Assembly: GCA_033297075.1 (NCBI GenBank)
Contig: MU858327.1
Coordinates: 1-31,297, forward strand
DNA length: 31,297 nt
Direction of reading: 5' to 3'
Source of the DNA: Rhypophila decipiens
Lineage: Eukaryota; Ascomycota; Sordariomycetes; Sordariales; Naviculisporaceae
Part shown: piece by piece, positions 9,602 to 21,465 of the stretch
Position numbering within the stretch: position 1 is the stretch's first letter
How the letters are laid out: the number at the start of each line of letters is the position of its first letter
Program-made: the position numbers and the translations under genes
The notes under the pieces: generated by a model
The model's database searches: none
What the model was told of the DNA's origin: nothing
The model's input: only the letters and a program-made list of their open reading frames with translations

Positions 9602-12600
9602 TCAAACAGGTTTAATCAATACTGTTTTGGGGTGTCTCGTCGTGTCCTGCTCCCTCGTGTGTGTGTTTGCTCTAGCTTCCTCCAGCCAAGTGTTGTCCGG
9701 AAGGTCTAGTCCAAGATAGTTCGGCGTGTTGGGAGTATTAGACGCCGTGTGCTCGACACCAGAGAGTGTCAACAAACAGGACGCTGTGGTCTATGCCGAT
9801 GACTTCAAGATTTGGGTGTGGTTTTGCTGGGAAAGGTCGTTGATGCTGTAAGACGTAACCCTGAATTTTTGTAAGTTTTCCGAGGCGTGTGGAAAACGAG
9901 GCATATAAAAGGGGGCCTCTATGGCTCGTAAACGAAGGATCCTTACAGTGGACTGGTGAAGATGGTAACTTCAAGAAGGCGTGGCTCGCGCGTCCAGGGT
10001 CTTTATGGACATGATTGGTAAATTCTAAGCACTCGCCCGCCAATGAACGGGGATGGGTATGCTAGTTGAGGCAGGCAGGGGAGGAAAAGCCAGACCCGGC
10101 GGATGGGCACGTCGGCCAAGAAAGGTAGTTTGCTAATGAAGCTGAAGAGAAGGACGGCAGGGCAGCTGTTCCATAGTCACTGACTCCTCCTGTTGGCAGG
10201 AATGGATATCACAGACAGGGAACAGGCTTGAAAGGGCCGGCAAGTTGCGCTTGTTGCAGGGAGCTTGATGGGGCCGAGAAATGCAAGAAAAATATAACAA
10301 AGAGTATCAGCCGAGAAAAAAGATGTCGATGCCAGTCTGGCCACCGTTCGAGGCGATGAGGCTGGTGGGGGATGGAACCGGGGTCCGGGTTATGGATGAA
10401 CAGATATATCCAGGACAGAGAGGCCTTAAGAGATACGATGTTAGGGTAGATAGGGTCGCCGGGACTGCACAAGCAGGTTGCAGTCGCGGTTGATGGCAAG
10501 ACCAGGGTGGAATATGACGACCGGGGAGGGGGTGGGCGGTATGGACGAAGGCGTGTGTGCAGTAGGACTGGAAGTTGTGGAATTTGTGGATCGAAGAAAC
10601 AGAACAAGGGGCCCGGGGTATGGTGTACCAAGTCAGGGCTTGCATATCATGGTAGATGCTACCTGGGGGTCGTGATTGCCTGTATGTCGTTTCCAGAAGT
10701 ATTGTTGCATACGGGTACTGGGTATAAGTACTCTGTACATGGGAGGTAAGTGATGGGTAGGGTACGGGGTAGGGTACGTAGGAAAATGCCACTCAGGGTC
10801 TTTTACCCCATGATTGCCAGTATGACTGCCAAACGCTGTGCTGTGGTCTGTGGCTTGTAGACAATGGATGGTACACTTACATGCTGGCTGTACTGTACTC
10901 AGTAGGGCTATCCACACACGAGCAGCTAGAACACACCTTGCTGCCACCATACACGGTAGACCTAGCTACTTGTAGGTAAGCTGCTCAGGTAGTTTCTGGC
11001 ACTTTGATGGCTGGTTGGGGCGGTTGAGTGACTCTGGCTGGCCTTGCCATTTTCCAGCCAAACACTGTTGCAATATCAAAAAGAGCCGCGAACTAGTGGT
11101 GACAAGACGTTGTTCGGCAGGTCGGCTTGTTTGACAGGACCACCGTCGACTTCACCCACCTAGGTTCCCCCGTTTCTTCTCGGGCCCACAGACGAAACCA
11201 GAGGGGAACCGACTTGGCGTTGTGAAAGACATATCTCATCATCCGGGACGCAACATCACCCCAATCGGTCAATTTTGATCTCCATCGAGTGTCTGACGAG
11301 GGGGCCTTCAGGTCCGCAGAGAACGTGTGTGCACCGCACCTGATCCTCACACTGCCTGACTCCATGTAATAGGAGTCAAGAGACTCGCCTTGATCAATAA
11401 TAAAAAGATTTACAAGCCGGCGTGCAAGGGCATCGACCAGGGCCATAAGGCATGGCCACGAATTCATGCATGACCTTCGCAGTGAGCCGGATCACACCCA
11501 CTTTCCCCAGTAGACATGTCTGTTTGATTAGGAATGCTAAATTCGATGGGATAGTGGTATTCAAGGTGTAGTGTAAATCTCTTGCCCCGTGCGGCGAAAC
11601 GAGAGAGTGGCTTGTGTCTGTTCTCCAGGTATATCCTCCATGCACGTATCGAGCAAATCTCGACATCAGGGGATATCTGCTCGCCCCTGGGGCTGTGTGG
11701 CATTGTCGGGTTGAAAATGAGGATGGGGGTCATGATGGTGAGCCCAAGGTTGGGCTCGACTGACCGTATGCTCCTTCGCTCTGCTTTCTGGCAATAAGCA
11801 GCCTCATGTCGTTGGCAGCAACCGAGTTTTATGGCATCTCGGGAACCTGAGCATGTACGAGCTGGCAGGGCGGGAGCCCAGTCACCATGCCGCTGTCATC
11901 ATTCGAGGCGAAATTCGAGCCCAGCAGGGCAGAAACAACGACATCCTACCACGGGCGATACCCGTTCATCAACGAACGTGGGGAACAAGAAGCGAAGCAA
12001 AAAAGACCCGTAAGGGGGGCGGACAAGTGGCTGCAAAGTTGCGCAACTCTGCATGGTCTCGAAGGTTTGAAACTGCATCCAAATGGCCACCTCCCCTTTT
12101 ACCCAGGAAGGTACTGGAACTGTATGTACAGTACAGCACCGCATGTGCTGCTGTGGGTAGAGTAACATGCCTAGGGAATTCTAGAGGCCGTGAGCGTGAG
12201 CCGGAGCTAGAGAGCGGACGAGCATGTGTATGAGAATGGCGGTGGATCTGCGAACGGTGACGAGGACCGGGGCCTATTCTGGGAAACATGCTTAACAAGG
12301 ACTTGGTGGAGAATCAAGACCAAGCAAACCTGTGATATTCTACCGGTAGGCAGCCCAGGTTGTCGGTTCACGGCTGTTGTCAGCCTGGTCGACTCTTCCC
12401 GTTGGCGACTCGATTCGGCTTTTACCACGCTTTGCCGCTAAACCGACAACGTCAACTCCTATCAAGCACCTGTCCATCCAACCCCTCATGGCCCCATAGC
12501 AATGCGACTCCAGTGCCTGCTCGGTTTACGGATCCGTGCTAAACTGCGACTTTACAAGTGGTTCAGCGAGGTCCACACTGGTCCACAACTGGGGAGCCCC

Positions 12601-15600
12601 AGACCGAATCTACACCCATCTGGCGTCGTGCATCACTTCATGTTCAGATCTGGCTGGCGATGCTACCGTGGCCGGAAATCCCCTCTCAGGTATCCAAGCA
12701 ACCTCTGCTCCCTTGCAAAATGTCTTGCTAGGCGCACGGAGGAGGTCGCGGCAGGGAGGAGAAAAAGAAAATAGGAGTGCGGCGGCTCACAGGCCGTCTC
12801 GCTTCGATCCGCTCAACCACACCCAAAAAGCAACACCATCTGGCTCGCACCTGTGGTCCGGGTAGCACATGGGTCTGTACTGTGCAGTGCTCCGTACGGC
12901 TAATAACTTTGTCCTTATTGCTGAGACCCAAAGATCGTGTGCCATCAAATGTGATATAACCGCTTTTGGAACCGCCTGCCCTTTTTGCGGCCTCTGTCTC
13001 TGCTGATCTTTCTTCCAGCAATTTCTGGCTTTAATCCCGATCCCCCGTGCGCAAAATGGCAACTTCTGGCAGCTCGAGCGTCTGTGAACTTGTCGGATCT
13101 AGGCCGGCGCCCGGACCAAATGCAACATGGCTGTCATGATTGATTTTGATTAGGCCCAAGGCATTGCTTCCTTTTGTTGCATGGACGATGGATCGCTGTT
13201 GGAGAGCTCCAACTCGAACAGTGAACCGCCTACATCTCCCCCCACCCCAAAACGACGTCGACTAAACTTGGAAGAGCGCTGTCGCAGCATGCCCGAAGGA
13301 GAACAACAGGTCGACCTTGAAGAGTTTCCGACCCTCGCGTTAGGTTCTCTAGAGAGACGAAAAGAGAAGCCATGCTGTTGATGCCCGCAGGCGCAACGTC
13401 TGTGCGTCCCGGAACTACCTGCTCGCACGCCTGCATCATACAAAAACCGTTTGATGGGAGGCTTGTCTCCATCTTTGTTTGGCGGGGCAGTCGGCTAGCC
13501 ATCTACCAGACAATGGACGACAATGGACGGATTGTCAGCTTCAGCCATCAATGGGCACTTGCACGCTGGTTTCCGGTGCATCGCTCATCTCCATTGTCAA
13601 TGCCGGAGAAAACCAGGGAGCATCTGGGACAGATCGTATCCAAGCCATGTTGACCGCTTGCCACGATTCGTTTTTACAAGCTAGAAACGGACGAACGAAC
13701 TGGCGGTCAGCTATGCAGTCCATTCCCCCCCACACCAGGATCAGGGCTTCTGCAAGACAATCGTACCCCGTACGTGCCAGCGAGGCGATCATGAGTCGCG
13801 TTTGACTCCTGACGTTTGTTCTATTTTGCGTGTGTGTGTCCGTGGGGTGGTGGAGTCCTGGTAAGCTTCAGAAAGTCCCGAAGGGACCCCGGTCATGAGT
13901 CCTGACAATGTCAATTGCCATGACTGCTCTCAGTGTTTCTGGACCCCATTCATTTGTCTGCTGAACGATTTATTCATCCTCCCGGGGATATTGCCTCGCC
14001 CATCCCAGGCCCAACACATACGGGGAGCCAGAGAAGCTCTTCTGAAGTCCAGAGGGCAAGGTGACGAACTCAGCCACGGCGATGTGTAACCCCGTGTTCT
14101 TTCATCAGGCGCGTTTGGCCTCGATAAACATCATGCCTATTTAAATGAGCCATCACAATCCGGGCGTCGATGGTTGGCTTTATGCACTGCCGCATCTTGC
14201 GCTGAATCGTTCACGAACAAGCCTGTCTGGTTTCGGTCTCCGTTTGACAGACAGAGCACACAGATCCTGTAGACAGATCGCATACGAGGCGAGAGGATGA
14301 CAAGGGTCATCCCTTCAATGTCTATGCACCAAAACCTGTGGTGGCAGTCCGTTACTCTGTGCATGGTTCCTTGACGCCCATGGTGAGGATTTTCGGCGGC
14401 AACTCATTCGTATGATTTACAAACCCATTGTTCGATCATGGTTCAGAAGACTGGTCCAAGTGCCCGATAGACCGGTGAAAGAGGCAGTGAGGCAACAGAG
14501 AGTTAAAGACACTGGAGTCCTCGGGGCGATCACTAGAGGCCTGTTTTGTTGTTGATGCCCGAGCAAAGAAGAGGAAAACACAATCTCTCCCCACATGGTC
14601 GTTTCTTAGCGCTCGGTCAATTAAGAGATCGGTGTTAATGCCCTGAATGACGCTGCTCCTGGTAGTTATAAAAAGACGTTTCTAAGAGTGTGACCGCGGT
14701 CCGATCATCAAGATCGGTCAATCCACAGTACCTAGTACGGAACTCGATTCAAACGGTTGCTGCCAGTGTTAAGGACGTTGCACTCTCAAATAATTAGCCG
14801 CTAAGTCAAGTGAGATGAACTGCATGTGTGTCGTCGATTCTCGATGCTGCTGTCACGGCTATTTTGAACCGATTAGATTGGCTGGTTCAATCCTTTTCCT
14901 GCTAACTCCATTCGTCCTGGGTCACTGGAGCCATTGGATGACAAACGAGGGCTATATTGCCCTATAAAGTCCGTACTGTATGTACTGTATGTACTGTACA
15001 GTGCCTGAACAGAGAGCGTTACGGGGTAACGGTTCGACATCTGCTTGCAACTCTCGCCATAGCCCATCCAGACACCGCGAGGAATGGGGACGAAGAGATT
15101 CCTGGACCTCAATGACCTGCGCATACCAATATTTGGCGGTGTAATTTACCCTCTCAATGCAATTGTAGTGGCGGGGAGGTGGCGCTTAGAAGTGGACGGG
15201 TTGGCACATGAGAAATTTCGCAACAACCGAGCCCTGCCAAGTGTGCCTGTGAGGTCAACATGACTCTTTGTCGGAGTGAATGTGTATGAGGCATTCTCTG
15301 GTGGAAAGCTCCCGTTGGTATCTTTGACGAGTGGCGGCCAAATCGATGTCGGGAGTTCGACAGTGCCAGACACTCAGTGGGTAGTGGTTAGGCCTGGGAC
15401 GCCTCAGTCGGTCGACTACCCCACATCATCGATGATAGAGACACTCCCCAGTGGCATGTCCAGAAACCCGGTCAGAATGACGACTTCCCGTCCTCTAACA
15501 CGCGCAAGAAACGGATCTCGACAGTCGAAAGATTGTCCGGCAAACCCAACGTGGCGGTGAACGGCACAGAAACAGATCTTGGGTAGCAAGCATGCATATC

Positions 15601-17239
15601 ATCCGTAGCCCGACAATGTCGAAGCCTTGTCCTTGTCAACTTGACAACAGGGCAGGCAACGGACCACAGACACACGGTAAATGCAACGATAGGGTAGAGA
15701 GCGTCGAGTGTCGATCGTGCAAGAGTCCTGTTTGCAGCAGGCTTGTAAATCGAACACCTTAGCATGAAGAAGCTATGCGGAAGATCAGATAGGCGAGATT
15801 TGGAGATACTCTGGTGAATTCGGCCGCAGAGGGCTCCATCCTCGTGGTCCATGGTGATAGGTATTTGTCAGTCTTGTGTCAAAGTCAACATGTTCCTGAT
15901 TTCGACTGGCCTGTCTCGTAATCTGCCAGGAACAGGAACAGCGTGTCGGTGCTGGTGTGGTGCGGTGTGGTGCAGCCCAATTCGGGAACGTCCAAGGAAC
16001 GGGTAATAGTCGACAAACGAAACAGACAAAAAGGAGTGAGGGCGTGTCAGGCTTGATCGGTTCGCGGGCCTTCTAGGACAAACGGACGAACGCTACAACA
16101 CAGCGGAGCACGGATCAGGTGAAACATATTCCAGGCTTTTCTGCAGGCGAGCTCTAGCGAATTGACGGCTCGCGGGTTCGGGCATCGACATGCGTTTCCA
16201 AGGGTCGAGCACGGCAGCGGAAGGCGAGCGGAAGGCGGCTCACGGGAAATTCGAGAGCCCTCGCCTCAAGGCTGCTGGCGACCAGGGCTGCGGGAGGGTG
16301 AACTTCGAATCAAGCGTCAATGGCGGCCTTGGTGGGGGCTGATCTTGGGAATGGACAAGACAGAGAGACCCATGAATAAATTTAATTCATTGCGGTCTCA
16401 CCGCAATCGAAGCCCCTGCTGGATCGATTAGGCCTTTGTCGGACAAGATATATGGTAGAACCAGATCTAATGTGGCATGTTGTGCTTTCGGGAAACAAAA
16501 TTCCAAGCCGTTGCAAACGAAGGTTGCTGACACCCGATTGGAGTTCCGAGAGCAACACGGTAAAGGATTGACGAATGCCTCGGCTTCTGCCATGAAAGCT
16601 AGAAAGCAAGGTAGACAATTGATTGTGTCTGCTGGTATTGTAAGGATGAAATGGCCATAATCTGGTGCTGGTAGAACAAATTCATGTGTACTTTTTCAAA
16701 GATGTTGAGAAGTGTTCAGAAGAAAAGTTGGTGTTCTTGTTCTTGCAAGAAGTTGTGGGCCATAACGGAGAGGAAAGTTGGTAGAATTGTGGCTTGAGGC
16801 GTCAATGAAGCGATTCCAGTGGCTCAAATTTCCCGTTTCGGTCACAGGGAAGGAGGTGAGGTTGAGTGGTCGCTCACGCCTCGCCTTCCCAAAGAGTGCC
16901 ATGTACCGATAAGGGAGTCAGATAGCAAACTCTAAATTTTACATGAGTGCTACACCATAACTGCCGGCCGCACTATTATTCATTGGTCCATCAACCTGGA
17001 AGGTACCTCAGACCCCTGACGATTGGTGGGGAGGATTTTGATCTCCATTAGCAAATCAGGGCACTGCAAACTAACGCACTCGGAAGGTTCTAGTCGCAAC
17101 ACCAACAACCATCGTCAGCAGGAGAACCAGAAATATTGAATGATCCGTGAGAGTTTTTTAATATTTCGACAAAGTAGTTGGCTGGCTCATAACATCAGAA
17201 TATTATCTCAAAAACCACTCAGCATCACTCGACGCGATC
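9602..17239. other. 7.6 kb stretch without a supportable gene
   Basis: The left part is presumably the upstream region of the minus-strand Myb gene, and the last few hundred bases are the promoter of the cofactor B gene. Between them, both strands carry only short open frames (up to about 160 codons) without recognisable domains or convincing splice-linked continuity. Base composition is ordinary, not strongly AT-rich, so classical RIP-destroyed repeat DNA is not evident. A TATAAAA at 9904-9910 and several GTAC-rich palindromic motifs occur. One short frame at 13181-13381 has protein-like composition (see findings). Confidence 0.5.
16982..17026. promoter_or_regulatory. Two inverted CCAAT boxes (ATTGG) upstream of cofactor B
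   Basis: ATTGG occurs at 16982-16986 and 17022-17026, exactly 40 bp apart and about 215-255 bp before the ATG at 17240. CCAAT boxes in either orientation at this distance are commonly bound by the HAP/CBC complex in filamentous fungi. Function is inferred from position only. Confidence 0.35.
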
Positions 17240-18063
17240 ATGGCCGACGTACCTCTGTATGTCGTATCGGATTATTCTTCCTCTGAACGAAGAATCACAC
17301 CATCATGGTCCATCAGCCAACTCAAGAAGAAGCTTGAGCCCATCACCGGTATCCCACCTTCCTGCCAGCGCATCAGTCTCAAAACACCAACAAACGAGAT
17401 CATCTCCCTCGAGACCGAAGACGAAGAGAATGTGCAACTTCATAACTATCCGTTGACGCCTTATGCTGAACTTAGTGTAAGTGAATTATTCATCATGTTT
17501 GACTTGTCCTCCCTATTCGTCATGAAAGACGGTCGTAAACCACCAAGTTCGAATGTATGCTAACAACCTGATAGGTGACTGATACCCGGCCCCCAGCAGC
17601 AAGGCCCAATTTTGATAGCGCCGCAGGCGTTGACAAGTTTGTGTTGCCCGAGGAAGAATACGAGAAGAAGACGGATTCGGTCCTGGCGTGGAAGAAGGCA
17701 CAGAAGCTGGGTCGGTTTGACCCTGACGCTCCGAGCCATGAGCAAGCAAAGATTGCTGCAATTGCTCAGGAGATTGAGACACGGGGAATCGAGGTCGGTA
17801 AGAGGTGCCGTGTTGGTACAGATGACAGCCGGAGGGGGGTGATCAAGTACGTGGGCGAGGTAGCCGAGATTCCCGGCGGCCTCGGTGGCTGGGTTGGAGT
17901 CGAGCTGGATGAGCCAGTTGGTAAAAATGATGGCAGCTTGGGTGGAACCCGATATTGGGGACAGCCATCTGAGCTCAAGCGGGGCGTGTTCGTCAGACCC
18001 GAGCGAATTGAGGTTGGAGATTGGCCCGTACTCGATGATCTTGAGGACATGGAGGAGATTTAG
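17240..18063 (+). CDS. alp11: Tubulin-folding cofactor B (Alp11/TBCB), CAP-Gly protein
   Basis: Exons 17240-17476 and 17575-18063 encode 241 residues, the usual TBCB size. The 98-nt intron has a GTAAGT donor, CTAAC branch site and ATAG acceptor, in phase 0. Residues 1-79 form the N-terminal ubiquitin-like domain (VPLYVVSDYSSSERRITPSW ... LKKKLEPITGIPP). A helical linker follows (about 95-150). The C-terminal CAP-Gly domain spans about 153-224, with GKRCRVG, GGLGGWVGVELDEPVG, the signature GKNDG at 195-199, GGTRYW and GVFVRPERI. The acidic C-terminus ends in MEEI, close to the DEI-type tail by which TBCB contacts tubulin and cofactor E. The protein takes alpha-tubulin after CCT release and, with cofactor E, helps to form or take apart the alpha/beta dimer in the cytoplasm. 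The start has a strong context (A at -3, G at +4). Both neighbouring genes are more than 3 kb away. Confidence 0.95.
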
Positions 18064-18101
18064 AATTTACCGAGAGGTCACCGGAGACCCAAAAAAACCA
18101 T

Positions 18102-18228
18102 AGTCGTGAGGATATTCTACCCTGGTCGTCAGTCAAGTCTGGAGCATGACTCTTGAAGCTGATCATTCTCCCGCTCAATGACAGGATATGACACAACCGA
18201 AGGCTGTGAGTCGTGAGGATATTCTACC
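18102..18228. repeat. Perfect 20-nt direct repeat (18102-18121 and 18209-18228)
   Basis: AGTCGTGAGGATATTCTACC occurs twice with starts 107 nt apart, just downstream of the cofactor B stop codon. The flanking bases differ, so the match is limited to these 20 nt. It may be the trace of a short duplication or a motif in the 3' untranslated region. Confidence 0.9.
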
Positions 18229-20492
18229 TCAGTGATGACCAACAGCTCTATCAAGGCATGTAGAGCTCATGTCCGGGTTGGAAAGCTGCGTGCTGGGCCT
18301 GGACACTGTCAGGACGGACAGGCTAGCGACAAGTCTGCAAACATAGCTGCACATCTTCACGTCAACCATCTACCATCTGTCCATTTATAATATCCGGCTT
18401 GACTGTTTTGGAAGGGTGCCTGCGTAGTCACCAAAGGATTCATACTTCCAGACTTCAATCTCGATACATTCTCTCCGCGGCTCCCAAGTTGTAAGTTGCC
18501 CTGCCACTAATAACGAACCTGTCATCCGCGATTCTAAAGCGAGATGTCTCCGGTCGATATCTCGTGTCACTAGAACAATGAATGAGAAGGATCAAACGTG
18601 ACGCAGGGCAAATAACTCATCCTATCCACTCAGCGAGGCCTGTAAACCTTCCAACCTTGACCACGTCTAGCTCGTCGAGACCAGACAGAAATGGGTGAAA
18701 TCACATCGCACCCATAAATACCAGACTGTGATGACCCCATCAACCGGATAAACATCGGAGCATACAACAATGTTTCCGCAGTCTTGTCAAAACAAGGAAA
18801 CAAAACAACTGTGGCCATGATCCGTGGTTGGTTGGATTCTTCGGTCACCTAATCATCCAAGCTCGACGGCATCGAATCCTCGACCCGGCCTCTCTCACCG
18901 TGTCCACTGGACAGCAACACACCGTTCATGTTGCATGTTTCTGTTTTTCGAATTGGACCCAAACTGCATTTATCCGCATTCACACGGAGACGTCAAGACC
19001 GGAAGTTTTTTTGGATGTCGGTTTCTTGGGTAAGATTTTATGCCAGGGGTGAGCTTTGTAACGCCCCTTGTGTGAAATTTTGTGCCAAACCACCACAGCC
19101 CCTGATCGATGCATAACAGTAACGCAACGTAAGCAGAGGTTGGGTAGCACTGCACGCACATGAGCCCCAAGTTTGAATACCAGTTGCAAAACTAACACCC
19201 ACAGAAGGAAAACTGTTGAAATCGTCTATCAAAGAGCTGCAAGTATGTTCTTAAGTAAACTTGAAGTTTGTAGAGGAGATTACACGCTGATGTTACTGGT
19301 CACTCTTGCTTCGACGGATGGCGAGATTATTTGCCTTGCCTGCCATCCACCTATAAAACATCACGATATGGGTTTGGAGGGACGTGTTTGGCATCTGAGA
19401 CTGGGACTCGACAGTGAACGCGTAGATCATCCAAGGTGACAGAAGGAGATCACTCACCCTGATCAAGGGTCGTGGAGGACAAAAGAAAAAGATTCCGAAA
19501 TATCCGAAGCACCCCCCGTTGATGCACTCCGCCAAACAATGTTTTTGATCGTCACCGCCGTCAAACCACTGACAGACTGCCGTTTGTATGCAGACACAAT
19601 GTAGATGGAGATGAACTTGACAGCCATGCAAGTCTTTGCAAATTCCTCAGTTGAATAGAAGAGAGACCCGATATTAATGCAAAAAAATAGAGATTCAAGT
19701 CCAGCATCGCAAGGCAATGGTGACCGTCCTTCCCGCTGCGCAGATGAAATGCTTAATCCTAGACGACGAAGATAGTCGCCATAGGTACTGACTAACGATG
19801 ACTTTGTTACCAGGCGGACTTGATATCCTCCATGACATGAAGAGAGCCGCATCCTCCAATGTGTCGATCACAGACACCTAGAGCAGAGCGCAGGAAGTAA
19901 AATGACAAGATATGGGATATGGTTTGTTTAGAGATGATCTATCAAACAAGACAAGCATGCCTTGTTGAGAAGAAAAGAAAACGAACAGCAAGAGGAGTGT
20001 CCCTGAACGCGGGACATTTTTCATGTTACGTTCGGGATATTTTGTTCCCCTTGTTCCTGATGTTTCCATTTCCCTGGATCTGCAAATGTCAAAAATAGGG
20101 GAGGAAAGCCAAGACTCAGCTTTGGCGACAGGGACCTCACAGATGCATTCCTTCCGGATCGCTGGGCGGCCACGTAAGAGTTGCTGTTTACGGTAATTGT
20201 CGAGAGCGTCAAAGACCAGACGAGTTTGCGAGTAAGAATATTTTGGGAAAAGAAGGATGGTATGAGCTCAGTGAAGATTTGGCGTTGATGTTGATGACAA
20301 GTCCAGCCAGTTGCACTTGCCCAATGTGGCGCTAAAAACGGCTTTTGGTGTCTCAGGATGAACCCCCAAACGTCTCCACTAACGCGATCCCCTGCACTGC
20401 ACCTGCCAGTGTCCCCAGCAGCACTTCAGCCCAGCCGTGCGGAAGCCAAGGACATTAAACCCACCGCCCGCGCCCAGCTCCCGATCCCCGGG

Positions 20493-20507
20493 CATGTCCC
20501 GGACATG
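20493..20507. promoter_or_regulatory. Perfect palindrome CATGTCC-C-GGACATG
   Basis: Seven-base arms around one central base, overlapping a second inverted arrangement (TGTCCC ... GGGACA, 20496-20513). The site lies about 960 bp upstream of the RING gene. The symmetry would suit a dimeric DNA-binding protein; no known factor is assigned. Confidence 0.3.
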
Positions 20508-21465
20508 GGACATCTGCCGTAACGGGCTGGAACATCCTTCTCTCTCGATTTGGTTCCTCCACCAACAAACTCCACCAGATCTAATTCATCGCGAATCCTC
20601 CAGCCCTGTGTGAAGCTTCCTTCCCATCCTTTCTGTGTTCAATTCTCTGCGGTGAAAGGTTGCAGCGGCTCGACCCGAGAATTCGGGCATTACCCTCACC
20701 GTGTCCTACTGTGCACGAGGCAGGGAAGGCAGCTGCTACTCAGAAATATCAGCAGCTGATGTGCTTATTCTTCCTACGAGTATACGATTCTATACGAAGA
20801 GCTAAACTATGAAAATTCCCGTTATATCCGCAAACTATTGAACATAACAAAGCAGCGTAGTGCAGCTTCCTGACAGGCAGTTGCCGAAGGTCCCGACGAG
20901 GAGCTGCCTCCGCTGTCATTGGGAGTGACCTGGGCTTGCAGCGGCCCCGTGGCCCAAATCCCGGTACATGCTTAACTTGGCACACAACACACAGCACACG
21001 ACCCCCTTCCCCTCGTTCTTAACTGCGTCATCTTCGTCTGTTTCCGACTTGGCCGAACGTCTCCAACCTATAGCTGCGCTCGAGATCGGATTCTTTGTGT
21101 GCATGCCGACACGACCGAAAACACATCCATCCTGCCATTGCTCCCAACCCCAGTCGTAGCATACCGTTCCCGACGATCAAAACCTCAGGACCCAAGCAAA
21201 ATCACGCCCGGAGCTGCCCCATCATCATGTTTTGTCCTTCTACCATTCAAATTCACGGCATCTGAAGGAGCCCCGGTCCCACCCCGGCCACCCACAGACA
21301 ATCCATCCCGCCCTTTGGGCGAATTCTTTACTTCCCCCCTTCCTTCCCTTTACACCTTCAGCCCTCCCACTTCCGATCCCCGAATCGCCCATTCGAGCCT
21401 TTCCCAAACAACCCATCACTATTCTGGCCCATCAGCGACGTCGACCGTCGCCGGTGCCATGGACG

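Larger units (their letters stand above)
18064..21465. other. 3.4 kb intergenic region between cofactor B and the RING gene
   Basis: No open frame here is recognisable or protein-like. It contains the 3' untranslated region of the cofactor B gene, a perfect 20-nt direct repeat at 18102/18209, a short perfect palindrome at 20493-20507, and a pyrimidine-rich leader-like stretch immediately before the RING gene (about 21270-21440). Confidence 0.5.

Noticed and set aside
9904..9910. TATAAAA element on the plus strand
   Set aside because: A good TATA match, but no plus-strand gene follows it, and it points away from the Myb gene, so I did not annotate it as a promoter.
10209..10792. Two overlapping minus-strand frames of 140 and 161 codons
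   Set aside because: Pro/Tyr/His/Ser-rich translation without domains; the two frames overlap and look like chance openings in GT-rich plus-strand DNA.
14692..14724. Short inverted repeat (TGACCG ... CGGTCA, CCGATC ... GATCGG)
   Set aside because: Short arms with competing pairings and no context to assign a role.
19463..19852. 129-codon minus-strand frame
   Set aside because: No domain or splice-linked continuation; overlapped by another minus-strand frame.
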